NCBI GenBank assembly: GCA_038734945.1
Contig: JAVYOA010000001.1
Coordinates: 161,647 to 225,646, forward strand
Length of the DNA: 64,000 nt
Source of the DNA: Fervidicoccaceae archaeon
GTDB taxonomy: Archaea; Thermoproteota; Thermoprotei_A; Sulfolobales; Fervidicoccaceae
Reading direction: 5' to 3'
Each line of letters starts with the position of its first letter. The first letter of the stretch is position 1. The translations under genes and the position numbers were made by a program. Positions 51,564 to 59,624 of the stretch are shown here, piece after piece. Below the pieces are notes generated by a model. The model made no database searches and was not told where the DNA came from. It worked only from the letters and a program-made list of their open reading frames with translations.

Positions 51564-52091
51564 TCAAAATTCCCGTTCTAGAGCTCTCTCTAGAAGAACA
51601 AGGATATCCTGCGGATGTTTAGCTACAGGTATTCCTCCAGCCTTGTCAAAGCTGCATTTTTCGCAGTATATGATCGATGGCCTGGGATCCTGAGCTGCAA
51701 TGGATAGAGCATCCTCCTCGTTCTGCGAAACATAGATTCTTATTATCCCCTCTCTGGCAGAGAGCTTTCTGTAAAAGCCCTCGATGAGTATAAGGTCGCA
51801 GTTTGGAGAAGCATCTTGGATGAGCTTCAATGCAGTGTCTATATCTTCTTCGCTCTTTCTAGTCCTGAGGAACAGGGCATCAGGTGAAACGCCCACCACG
51901 GTCACAGCTCCAGCTCTTGTCAACCTATATGTATCGCTCCCCTCTCTATCCAGGAGCTCCCCAGGATGGTGTATGTGCTTGACAAAGGCAATGCAGAATC
52001 TCCTAGAAAGGGACGAGGCCAGATATTCAGCAAGCCTAGTCTTTCCAGACTTCTTCTTGCCAGTTATGGTGGCAATCCTCATGATTATCAT
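51564..52091 (-). CDS. mobB: Molybdopterin-guanine dinucleotide biosynthesis protein MobB
   Basis: This GTP-binding protein of 175 residues has the P-loop TGKKKSGKTRLAEYLA near residue 10, FVKHIHHPGELLDREGSDTYRLTRAGA and DLILIEGFYR. It aids insertion of guanine nucleotide into the molybdenum/tungsten cofactor. The ATGA overlap with the moeA stop shows coupled translation. It lies beside a molybdopterin oxidoreductase operon. Confidence 0.92.
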   Translation of the reverse strand: MIIMRIATITGKKKSGKTRLAEYLASSLSRRFCIAFVKHIHHPGELLDREGSDTYRLTRAGAVTVVGVSPDALFLRTRKSEEDIDTALKLIQDASPNCDLILIEGFYRKLSAREGIIRIYVSQNEEDALSIAAQDPRPSIIYCEKCSFDKAGGIPVAKHPQDILVLLERALEREF

Positions 52092-53341
52092 GCCTCCTCC
52101 TTGCTCTTTTCCATGAGAGGGATCGAAAGGGCTTCTGGAGGTGAAAAGAGCTTTAGCTCTATCACTTCCCCCTCGTTCAATTTTCTTCCAGGCTCAATGA
52201 GGAAGAAGCCGTTTGCTCTGGTTATTGATGTGAGGAACAGAGATCCCCCATACTCCTTGGATATGGGCTCTGCCACATACTCTCCTCTATATTCAACTCT
52301 AGCTGTTCTGAATGTGAGCACCCCTGGCCTCCCCTCAACACCTCTCATGAGCTTCGCCCTAAGCTTCAGGTAGGGATCTTTGGTTCCATAGAAAGCACTG
52401 CTGAGCAATGGTATGACTATGAGGAGAAGGGAGGCCATAGCCGAGCCGATGTGTGCAGGAACAAGGAAAACAGGCTTTCCCCCAACAATCCCCATACCGC
52501 TTACTTTGCCTGGACTCACCTTTATGCCATGGAAAATAATTCTTCCTGCTTTGAGAAGCGCATCGTGGCAGGGATCATCCTCTCCAACAGATGCTCCACC
52601 AACAAGGATAATCGCGTCATAAAAAGAGGAAAGGGAGGAGATGGAGTTAGCTAATTTTTCAGCATCATCTGGAAATATACCAATATGATGAGGTTCAAAT
52701 CCATAGGAAGACAGAAGGAAGAAGGGCAGAAATGAGTAGCTGTCAGGATAGGAGATTCCCTGGGCTTTTCTAGAGATCAGGTCGCTTCCTACAGCTGCTA
52801 TCCCGATTATCGGCCTCCTGAGAACCCTTAATCTCGATCTCCCGAGCTCCATAACGAGAACTAGGTCTTGGGCTCTAAGGATCCTTCCAGAAGGAATTGC
52901 AATTTCCCCTCCCCTTCCATCGCTTCCCCTTCTAACGATCCCCTCCCCCTTTGGGATGGGCTTCTTAACAATAAGCTTGTCTCCATCAATTGTTGCCTCC
53001 TCGAGCCTCAGAACAGCATCAGCTCCCTGAGGCACAGGGGATCCTCCTCCTATCAGCACACATTCCCCAGCCGATGTGATTTCTTTAACAATTCTCAAAA
53101 TTACTGGGGAGGAGGGAGATGCATTGAAAGTATCTTCGCTCCTAAGAGCAAATCCATCATAGAAGGAAATGTCGCTGCTCGGGAAGTCTCTTGGGAATCT
53201 GAGCTCCTCAGCCAGAATTCTGTTCATTGCAAGCTCAACGCTTATTTCCTCTTCGAAGCGAGTTGAGGAGAAGGATCTCTCTCCAAGGGAGAGAGCCTCG
53301 CTCAATTCTATGAGTTTAAGCGGAATTTTTCTTCTCTGCAT
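52088..53341 (-). CDS. moeA: Molybdopterin molybdenumtransferase MoeA
   Basis: The 417-residue enzyme inserts molybdate or tungstate into molybdopterin. Motifs are FPSSDISFYDGFALRSEDT, GGSPVPQGADAVLRLEE, PIIGIAAVGSDLI, DAIILVGGASVGEDD and HGIKVSPGKVSGMGIVGGKPVFLVPAHIGSAMASL. The last differs from the usual PG(N/Y)P with PAHIG, a small divergence at the active site. It is cotranscribed with mobB and diverges from the oxidoreductase operon. Confidence 0.93.
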   Translation of the reverse strand: MQRRKIPLKLIELSEALSLGERSFSSTRFEEEISVELAMNRILAEELRFPRDFPSSDISFYDGFALRSEDTFNASPSSPVILRIVKEITSAGECVLIGGGSPVPQGADAVLRLEEATIDGDKLIVKKPIPKGEGIVRRGSDGRGGEIAIPSGRILRAQDLVLVMELGRSRLRVLRRPIIGIAAVGSDLISRKAQGISYPDSYSFLPFFLLSSYGFEPHHIGIFPDDAEKLANSISSLSSFYDAIILVGGASVGEDDPCHDALLKAGRIIFHGIKVSPGKVSGMGIVGGKPVFLVPAHIGSAMASLLLIVIPLLSSAFYGTKDPYLKLRAKLMRGVEGRPGVLTFRTARVEYRGEYVAEPISKEYGGSLFLTSITRANGFFLIEPGRKLNEGEVIELKLFSPPEALSIPLMEKSKEEA

Positions 53342-53499
53342 TAGACAGACCTCCCGAGAAAAATCTCCCCTTTATATATATTTGTCTTTAATGAACAGAT
53401 AAAAAATTTTAAATCTTTAAGATAGTTATAATTTTTTGGAAAATAATAATAATTTGTGTAAGGTGGTGAAAAATATCCAAGGATGATGGAAGGCTTAAG

Positions 53500-56007
53500 A
53501 TGACTAGAAGAGACTTCTTGAAGTCAGCTGCTTTCACTGCACTGGCTCTCTCAATTCCTACAGGGGGGCTCAAGCTTCTTGAGAGCATTGCCGAGACTGA
53601 GGCAGGAAGTAGTGCTTTAAAGACTAGCACCCCTATTCCTTCCTACGTTCCCACCTCCTGCGGAATGTGCGGCGGCAACTGTGGGATCAAGATAGGTGTC
53701 CTCGATGGCAAGCCTGTTGGAGTAGTTCCCATAGAAGGTCATCCCCAACCAGGAACTTGCGGGAGATGCTCCTCTCTCCCTTGGCTCTACGATAATCCGC
53801 TTAGGCTGAAGAGGCCATTGAAGAGAATAGGCAGCAAAGGGGAGGGGAAGCTTGAGGAGATCTCCTGGGATCAAGCTCTGAGCGAGATAGCGTCCAAGTT
53901 GAAGGACATAGTTAGCAAATATGGATACAGGTCAATAGCAATAACCTATCACTCCTGCTGGGCTAGCTACTTCCCTCTATATGCTTACCTCCTGGGAACA
54001 CCGAACATAGTGCAGCACGTCAGCATGTGCCACGTTCCAGGAACTGTGGCCAGGATGCACATCTTTGGTGTTGGAGGACCAATGGCAGTGGACCCGGATT
54101 ACGAGAATGCTAGCTATCTTCTTCTAATAGGAAGAAGCGTGAGCACTGGAGTCATGGGACAAATAAAGAGGCTCAGAAACAACAGCAAGGTGAGGATTGT
54201 GGTTATAGATCCGAGAATGCCTGAGATAGGCTTCGGGGATGTTGAGTGGGTCCCAATTATCCCAGGAACGGATGCAGCATTTCTTCTATCTATGATCAAC
54301 GTAATAATAGAGGAGGGTCTCTACGATGCAACCTTCCTTAAGAAGTACAGCAATGCTCCATTTCTCATAAAGCCAGATGGCTCTCCTCTCAGAGAAGCTG
54401 ACGTGAAGGAGGGGGGGAGCTCAACGGTCTACATGGTATATGACAGTGCCTCAGGCAGCATAGCTCCACACACAAGCGCCTCTTCTCCCGATCTGATGTA
54501 CAGTGGAACTGTAACATTGAAGGATGGAAGCTCTCTTCAAGTTAAGACAGCATTCCTTCTGCTGAAGGAAAGAGCCTCACAGTACTCTCCAGAAATGGCT
54601 GAGGGCATAACAGGAGTGGAGGCTGAGAAGATAAGGAGGATAGCTAGAGAATTTGCTATTTATCATGGAGTAGCTGATGATACCTGGTATGCTGCCAAGA
54701 ACGGAAACGACTATGATGCTGTGAGATCAATTCTCATTCTCAATGCCCTAGTTGGCAACATAGATGCTGTAGGAGGTCTCATATTCCAGGAGGCAGCAGG
54801 AGTTCCAAGCATATTGACTATAACTACAAGTGGCGGGAAGAGATATGCGCAGACGGTTTATGGAGCTAAAATGCCGGAGGACATGTTCGCAAATGCTGCT
54901 GATAAGAGGGTTGACCAGCTGAAGTATCCCCTCACTCTGGGGACATTTGATGCTGTAATGGATGCCATAATCAAAGGGGATCCGTATCCTATCAAGGCTC
55001 TCTTCGTTATCGGAACTGCTCCAATGCATAGAGACATGGATTTAAACAAGGTGATAAAAGCATACGAGAACCTCGAGCTCATGGTATTCATAAATATCCT
55101 ATATCAGGATGATGTAGACTACGCTGACTATGTTTTGCCGGATACAACATTTATGGAGAGAGAAGATGTTTTTTCCACTGCTTGGACGCCACATGCTGTA
55201 GTACAGAAGACAAACAAAGTCCTGGATCCCCCCGCAGATGCTGATCCAAGAGACGTTCTCTGGGTAATGTTCGAAATAGCTAGGAGAGCCTTTCCTGAAA
55301 GAGCCTATGCCCTAGGATGGAGCGACGACTATGCAGACTATTCTAAATACAAAACAAACTTTGTTCCAATGGTGCAGAATTCAGTTATTTCCGGAGTTGC
55401 CAGCAAGTGGAACATACCTGTTGACGTGCTGAAAGCTCAGCTCCAGAGCAATGGCTTCTACATTCTGAAGAAGAAGAGCTATTATTCAAGACCTTACAAG
55501 ACACCCCTAGGCACACCCAGCGGGAAGGTGGAGATATACTCACTTTCCGCACTCGGCTCAGGCCTGGATCCCCTTCCAAAGCAATCCCCTCCATCGTATA
55601 CTCTTCCCAGCGCTTCGAATGAGTTCTACCTCGTCAATGCAAAAGGCCCGCTGACAAGCCAGCAGGCTACAATACTCGAGCCTGCCAAGTACTTGGATGA
55701 TAGGACAGTGTGGATGAATCCAGAAGATGCATCGAGACTTGGAATAAGGGATGGAGACACGATAGAGCTCGAAAGCTTAGACATTCCCGGAGTCAAGGCC
55801 CAATGCGAGGTTAGATTAACAACCAGAGTTAGGAAGGGAGTTCTCTATGTATATGCCCAGACCGGAGGCAGAATAGGAAAATGGCTTCTGAACATGAAGC
55901 ACTTCTCAACACAGGGAATAAATCCTGAAGCCTTCGCTGCTGCCAAAGTTACTCCCATAATCGGAGCAGGGACTGCGAACAGCACAGTCAGGGTGAGAAG
56001 AGCATAG
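53500..56007 (+). CDS. Molybdopterin oxidoreductase catalytic subunit (polysulfide/thiosulfate reductase-like), Tat-exported
   Basis: The 835-residue product starts with a Tat signal (MTRRDFLKSAAFTALALSIPTGG). The 4Fe-4S motif CGMCGGNC plus a later CGRC precedes the molybdopterin domains, and SMCHVPG supplies a likely Cys ligand to the metal. The C-terminal MGD domain (YLVNAKGPLTSQQATIL, WMNPEDASRLGIRDGDTIELES) completes the DMSO-reductase family fold. With an FeS subunit and NrfD membrane subunit it would form a Psr/Phs-like complex outside the membrane. The natural substrate is not certain. Confidence 0.93.
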   Translation: MTRRDFLKSAAFTALALSIPTGGLKLLESIAETEAGSSALKTSTPIPSYVPTSCGMCGGNCGIKIGVLDGKPVGVVPIEGHPQPGTCGRCSSLPWLYDNPLRLKRPLKRIGSKGEGKLEEISWDQALSEIASKLKDIVSKYGYRSIAITYHSCWASYFPLYAYLLGTPNIVQHVSMCHVPGTVARMHIFGVGGPMAVDPDYENASYLLLIGRSVSTGVMGQIKRLRNNSKVRIVVIDPRMPEIGFGDVEWVPIIPGTDAAFLLSMINVIIEEGLYDATFLKKYSNAPFLIKPDGSPLREADVKEGGSSTVYMVYDSASGSIAPHTSASSPDLMYSGTVTLKDGSSLQVKTAFLLLKERASQYSPEMAEGITGVEAEKIRRIAREFAIYHGVADDTWYAAKNGNDYDAVRSILILNALVGNIDAVGGLIFQEAAGVPSILTITTSGGKRYAQTVYGAKMPEDMFANAADKRVDQLKYPLTLGTFDAVMDAIIKGDPYPIKALFVIGTAPMHRDMDLNKVIKAYENLELMVFINILYQDDVDYADYVLPDTTFMEREDVFSTAWTPHAVVQKTNKVLDPPADADPRDVLWVMFEIARRAFPERAYALGWSDDYADYSKYKTNFVPMVQNSVISGVASKWNIPVDVLKAQLQSNGFYILKKKSYYSRPYKTPLGTPSGKVEIYSLSALGSGLDPLPKQSPPSYTLPSASNEFYLVNAKGPLTSQQATILEPAKYLDDRTVWMNPEDASRLGIRDGDTIELESLDIPGVKAQCEVRLTTRVRKGVLYVYAQTGGRIGKWLLNMKHFSTQGINPEAFAAAKVTPIIGAGTANSTVRVRRA

Positions 56008-56017
56008 GTGATGCAGC

Positions 56018-56590
56018 ATGGTCAGATATGGTTTCCTATACGATGAGAGCAGATGCATATCGTGCTTATCCTGTGTCATAGCATGCTCGTCGAACAACTA
56101 TGGAGAATTCATGGAGGATCAGAATCCGAATCCTTTCTGGAGGACGTTAGCTACAAACATAAGAGTTGTTATCAAGGAGGTTGGAAGGGCAGAGATCAAC
56201 CTTCTCTCTTGCCAACACTGCGAGAGACCCCCTTGCGTTGAGGTTTGCCCAACAGGAGCATCCCACATTGACAGAAGCAATGGGCTCGTCGAAATAGATT
56301 ATGAGAAATGCATAGGATGCAAGGCCTGCGTAACTGCCTGTCCCTACAACGCCAGATGGCTTGATAAGGTCAAGATGCTTCCCATGAAGTGCATGGGAGA
56401 AGCATGCAAGGCTAGAGTGAGCAGGGGGGAGCTTCCGTTCTGTGTGGCCGTCTGCCCAGCAAATGCTAGAGCCTTCGGAGACCTGGATAATCCTAACAGC
56501 GACATAAGCAAGAGAATAGCAACTGCCAAGACAGTTAGGCTCAAGGAATCACTTGGAACAGAACCAAAGTTCTTCGTTGTTAGGGGGTGA
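56018..56590 (+). CDS. Four-cluster ferredoxin-like FeS subunit (PsrB/DmsB-like)
   Basis: The 190-residue protein has four Cys groups: CISCLSCVIAC, CQHCERPPCVEVCP, CIGCKACVTACPYNA, and CMGEACKARV...FCVAVCP. They would hold four 4Fe-4S clusters that pass electrons between the membrane subunit and the molybdopterin subunit. The last group has wider spacing (CMGEAC). The gene is 10 bp after the catalytic subunit. It has no signal and is probably exported with the catalytic subunit. Confidence 0.93.
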   Translation: MVRYGFLYDESRCISCLSCVIACSSNNYGEFMEDQNPNPFWRTLATNIRVVIKEVGRAEINLLSCQHCERPPCVEVCPTGASHIDRSNGLVEIDYEKCIGCKACVTACPYNARWLDKVKMLPMKCMGEACKARVSRGELPFCVAVCPANARAFGDLDNPNSDISKRIATAKTVRLKESLGTEPKFFVVRG

Positions 56591-56596
56591 GGAAAG

Positions 56597-57166
56597 ATGA
56601 GGAGAATGTATGCTCTGCTAACTAGCCTGGCTCTTTTAATAGTAGGGGTTGTTCTCGGCTTCATTGGTTTCAGACTCAAGGAGGTTGGAGAAATAGCCTG
56701 GGGATTTCTTGTTCCAGGTTACATGTTCTTCGCAATGACAGCAGCTGGTGCAGCTCTCGTTACTCTTGCCCCCTCCTTATTTGGATTCAGCGGGAAGGAA
56801 GGAGAGCTTAGATCCCTCAGAAAGCTGGCCCTCTGGTTCGCTGCAGGCACGCTAATACCCTCATGGTTCCTGATACTCCTAGATCTCTCCAGACCTCCAG
56901 AGTTCGTTGAGATATTCCTTAGCTTCAATCCCAGCTCTAGAATAGCATGGATGGGAGTGTTGTATCTGACAACGTTCATTGTCCTGGTTGTAGAGCTTAT
57001 ATATGCCATCGTAAAGGAGGAAAGAGGTGAGGGGGTCCAGGGTAAAGCTCTAGGTGGGATCATCCTCACAATAGTAGGGACAATAGTTGAGCTCTTGCTC
57101 ATCTCGAATCTCTCACAAGTATTCGGCGTCGTTCAAACATTTCCTGCCTGGCACGGATCCTATCTT
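56597..57166 (+). pseudogene. NrfD-type membrane subunit, 5' half (interrupted by insertion sequence)
   Basis: The first 190 residues have five hydrophobic segments (ALLIVGVVLGFIGF, GFLVPGYMFFAMTAAGAALVTL, LWFAAGTLIPSWFLILLDLS, WMGVLYLTTFIVLVVELIYAIV, GGIILTIVGTIVELLL) and end in QVFGVVQTFPAWHGSYL. The frame then enters the insertion sequence and stops at 57259. It begins 6 bp after the FeS subunit. Intact NrfD would take electrons from quinol for the complex. Confidence 0.88.
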
Positions 57167-58660
57167 GTGGGGTTCAGCTCTTATATAAGTTTATATTGGT
57201 CGGTTTCATCGCCTCATCTTTGTTCCCCTGCATCCCACTCGGGTTTTCATCGGGCTTAGGAGCGTTCAGGGGTACCCTTAAACCCCCACATCTTGAGTAC
57301 CTGTGGAACAAGTTGATGCACGCTACGACGTCTCTGTCGCCTGTGAAACCGCATTTAGAGCACTTCAATACTCTATTACCATTATCTTCTAGCTTGCATC
57401 TACACCTGGGACATGTGGATGATGTTTTCTTTGGATTAACACATCCAACCTCTAAACTTCTCTCAAGTGCTTCATATCCTATGGTAAACTGTATTTTCCT
57501 GTAGAACCACAGCGATAGTTTCTTGTTGAATGTTTTGTTCTTCTTTTCGTTATCCTTAAGTTTGTTTAGGTTTTCGAGAACTATGGTTGAGTTATGCTCA
57601 TCAGCTAGCTCAGCAATTCTATCGCCTATCTTATGTGTGAAATCCCATTCTATATTCCTAATCATTTCACCATGTCTCTCGATAGCTCTTCTAACACCTC
57701 TAATGAATCTCCACGACCTTAGATATTTCTTTTGAATCTTCTCGATCCATATCTTATGTGTCAGTATTCTTCTGAGTGGTGTTCTGAATCGCTTGAGCTT
57801 GATTATTCTTCCGTTGGATGTGAAAATAGCTAGCGTAATGTTGTCGAAATTCAAGTCAACAGTCATAATGGTTCTGGGTTTTCTTGGCTTAACGGTTTTC
57901 TTGAAGTAAACCGCTACGTAGACCTCGTCTTCATTCACCTTTACAGCAATCTCATAGTTGCTCCATTCTCTAAACTTTTCCACTCTCTCGCTAGATGTTA
58001 GCAGTTTTAGCTTAACTTCCCTGTTTTCATGAATCTTTAGAATCAGTATTCTGTTTTCGAGATCAAGTCTGTAGTCGTATTTGTCTACTCTAGCCGTTAA
58101 CCTCCTTAGAACCGGCTTCTTTCCACCATTCTTTTTACTAGCTTTAGCAATGGCTTTTGCATAGACGTAGATCTGCTTTACGTGGTGTGCTCTGAAACCG
58201 CATCTTCTAAGCTCGCCGTAGAACATTCTATGCAGTTTTGCTATTGAAGGTATTGCTCTCAGGTTCCAGAGTTTGTTCACTACTAGCTGAACAACATCGT
58301 GGTAGAGCCTCAGGAACTCGACCAGAGCTTCATAGCCATTACTACCCTCGGGGAGAGCCCTTATCATAAGTGTTTCAATAAGTTCTCCTTCCCTCATTGA
58401 GTAGCTTCTCCTGTGTTTAGCTGTGAGAGACATATTTATAATTTTTTCTATCAAATTAGCTTATAGGAGATAGATTGGCTAACAAGCTCTATTTTGTGAA
58501 GTGCAATGTTATAAAGTATAGGTATGAGCACCAGTACTATACCCACTAGGAAAAGACAAGGAGAAGATAAGACAGCTCCACGGAAAGAAAGTCTACGCGT
58601 TAATCATAACAGAGGAGTAATATCAAGAGATATAAACCAATATGAAACCCAAAACAGTTG
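57167..58660 (-). mobile_element. TnpB-only insertion sequence (IS200/IS605 superfamily, IS1341-like)
   Basis: The element holds only a tnpB gene on the minus strand and sits inside nrfD. Ends are inferred from protein continuity: joining codon CTT (57164-57166) to CAC (58661-58663) restores an unbroken NrfD frame, so the element is about 1.49 kb, with true edges within about 10 bp. Near the ends are imperfect inverted words, GTTTATATTGGT (57189-57200) and ACCAATATGAAACC (58636-58649). No tnpA is present, so mobility would depend on a transposase elsewhere. Confidence 0.85.
57174..58454 (-). CDS. tnpB: TnpB RNA-guided nuclease-type protein
   Basis: The 426-residue protein has an intact RuvC-like core: IMTVDLNFDNITLA (first Asp), STIVLENLNK (Glu), and GDRDVVACINL (last Asp). 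A four-Cys zinc ribbon is CPRCRCKLEDNGNRVLKCSKCGF. All catalytic residues expected for activity remain. TnpB proteins cut DNA using a guide RNA encoded at the element's end. The stop lies only about 7 bp from the inferred element edge. Start candidates are 58454 and ATG 58433. Confidence 0.93.
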   Translation of the reverse strand: MIEKIINMSLTAKHRRSYSMREGELIETLMIRALPEGSNGYEALVEFLRLYHDVVQLVVNKLWNLRAIPSIAKLHRMFYGELRRCGFRAHHVKQIYVYAKAIAKASKKNGGKKPVLRRLTARVDKYDYRLDLENRILILKIHENREVKLKLLTSSERVEKFREWSNYEIAVKVNEDEVYVAVYFKKTVKPRKPRTIMTVDLNFDNITLAIFTSNGRIIKLKRFRTPLRRILTHKIWIEKIQKKYLRSWRFIRGVRRAIERHGEMIRNIEWDFTHKIGDRIAELADEHNSTIVLENLNKLKDNEKKNKTFNKKLSLWFYRKIQFTIGYEALERSLEVGCVNPKKTSSTCPRCRCKLEDNGNRVLKCSKCGFTGDRDVVACINLFHRYSRCGGLRVPLNAPKPDENPSGMQGNKDEAMKPTNINLYKS

Positions 58661-59239
58661 CACGAGGCAATATTCATCGCAGCATCACTTCTTCTTGGCT
58701 CAGCAGGAATGAGCCTATTCGGTGCGATGGCTATGAGAGGAAGGGAGAAGGAAAGGAGCTTCTTAGCATCCTACTATGGAAAGATGCTGATAGCATCGTC
58801 GATGGCCCTCGTTCTTCTCCTATTCTGGGATTTCCTTTCAGCGTACTATACACCAGAAGCATGGGCATCGCTCAGTAGAATGGTAAACGGCTCGTATGCA
58901 TTATCTTTCTGGTTTGCAGTAGTGCTGGGCTTAGTTGCTGCCCCTCTGCTGGCAGGAATCGCTTCGAAAAGGAGATCAATTTCTGCTCTAGCCTTTTCCT
59001 CCGCTCTTTCGCTCATATTCGGCATCATGCTACTGTATTTGATAATAGTTGTTCCTCAGACTGTTTACTTCGATGTTATTCCAGAAGTCACAATAATAAA
59101 TAGCTACTCAGTAGGAACAGGAGAGGCCCTCATAGGACTGGGAGGAGCTCTTATTTGGGCTGCCCTCATAGCGCTGGGCTACTATCTTCTCCCGCTGATG
59201 CCAGAGGAAAGAGCAAGGAAGCTATTCATATTCAAGTGA
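58661..59239 (+). pseudogene. NrfD-type membrane subunit, 3' half
   Basis: This part resumes the NrfD frame with HEAIFIAASLLLGSAGMSLFGAMA and continues through about four more hydrophobic segments to LPLMPEERARKLFIF. Joined to the 5' half it gives 382 residues, a normal NrfD length, with no frameshift or stop. The only near start is a TTG at 58658 without a ribosome-binding site, so it is probably not translated on its own. The lack of other damage suggests a recent insertion. Confidence 0.87.
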
Positions 59240-59257
59240 TTTTTTTAAATCAGAATC

Positions 59258-59434
59258 TTATGGGAGGAGCAGCCTGAGGGCAACAACTGCCCCTATGAAG
59301 GCTATTGAAATTATTATTACAGTTGTCGGTGTTATGGAGAACTTTGTATCTGTTTCCTCATAGAAGCTTATAAGACCTGCAGCTGACATGAGACCGCTGG
59401 GCTTCTTCTTTTTTTCCTTTGATTTTGAAGACAT
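59258..59434 (-). CDS. secG: Protein translocase subunit SecG/Sec61-beta
   Basis: The 58-residue protein has a Lys-rich start (MSSKSKEKKKKPSG), then GLMSAAGLISFYEETDTKF and one C-terminal membrane helix (TTVIIISIAFIGAVVALRLLL). This is the standard Sec61-beta layout in archaea. It is the gene in the 385-bp gap between nrfD and the peptide-binding protein; the rest of the gap (about 59435-59570) shows only A+T-rich promoter-like sequence. Confidence 0.93.
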   Translation of the reverse strand: MSSKSKEKKKKPSGLMSAAGLISFYEETDTKFSITPTTVIIISIAFIGAVVALRLLLP

Positions 59435-59571
59435 GTTGCATCATGCTATTTTAAGCTTCTAAAAGTAATAAATGTTTTTTGTTTTTAGTCTCAGCGATTC
59501 ATAGCCATTGAAAAATTAGAGGAATAAATAACTATAAAAGAGAAAATTTTTTCGTTTTTGTTATGAAAAAA

Positions 59572-59580
59572 TTTATATTT
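59572..59580 (+). promoter_or_regulatory. TATA box of the second peptide transporter operon
   Basis: TTTATATTT is preceded by GAAAAAA as a BRE. The predicted transcription start near 59603 leaves a short leader that contains GGTGAT (59614-59619), 5 nt before the ATG at 59625. Confidence 0.7.
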
Positions 59581-59624
59581 AACCAAATTCAATCAAAAAT
59601 AGCAACACTTTTTGGTGATATAAT

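Noticed and set aside
58524..58878. Plus-strand frames at 58524-58712 and 58642-58878 as cargo or accessory IS genes.
   Set aside because: They overlap the element edge and the resumed nrfD frame in another phase, lack ribosome-binding sites and show no motif.
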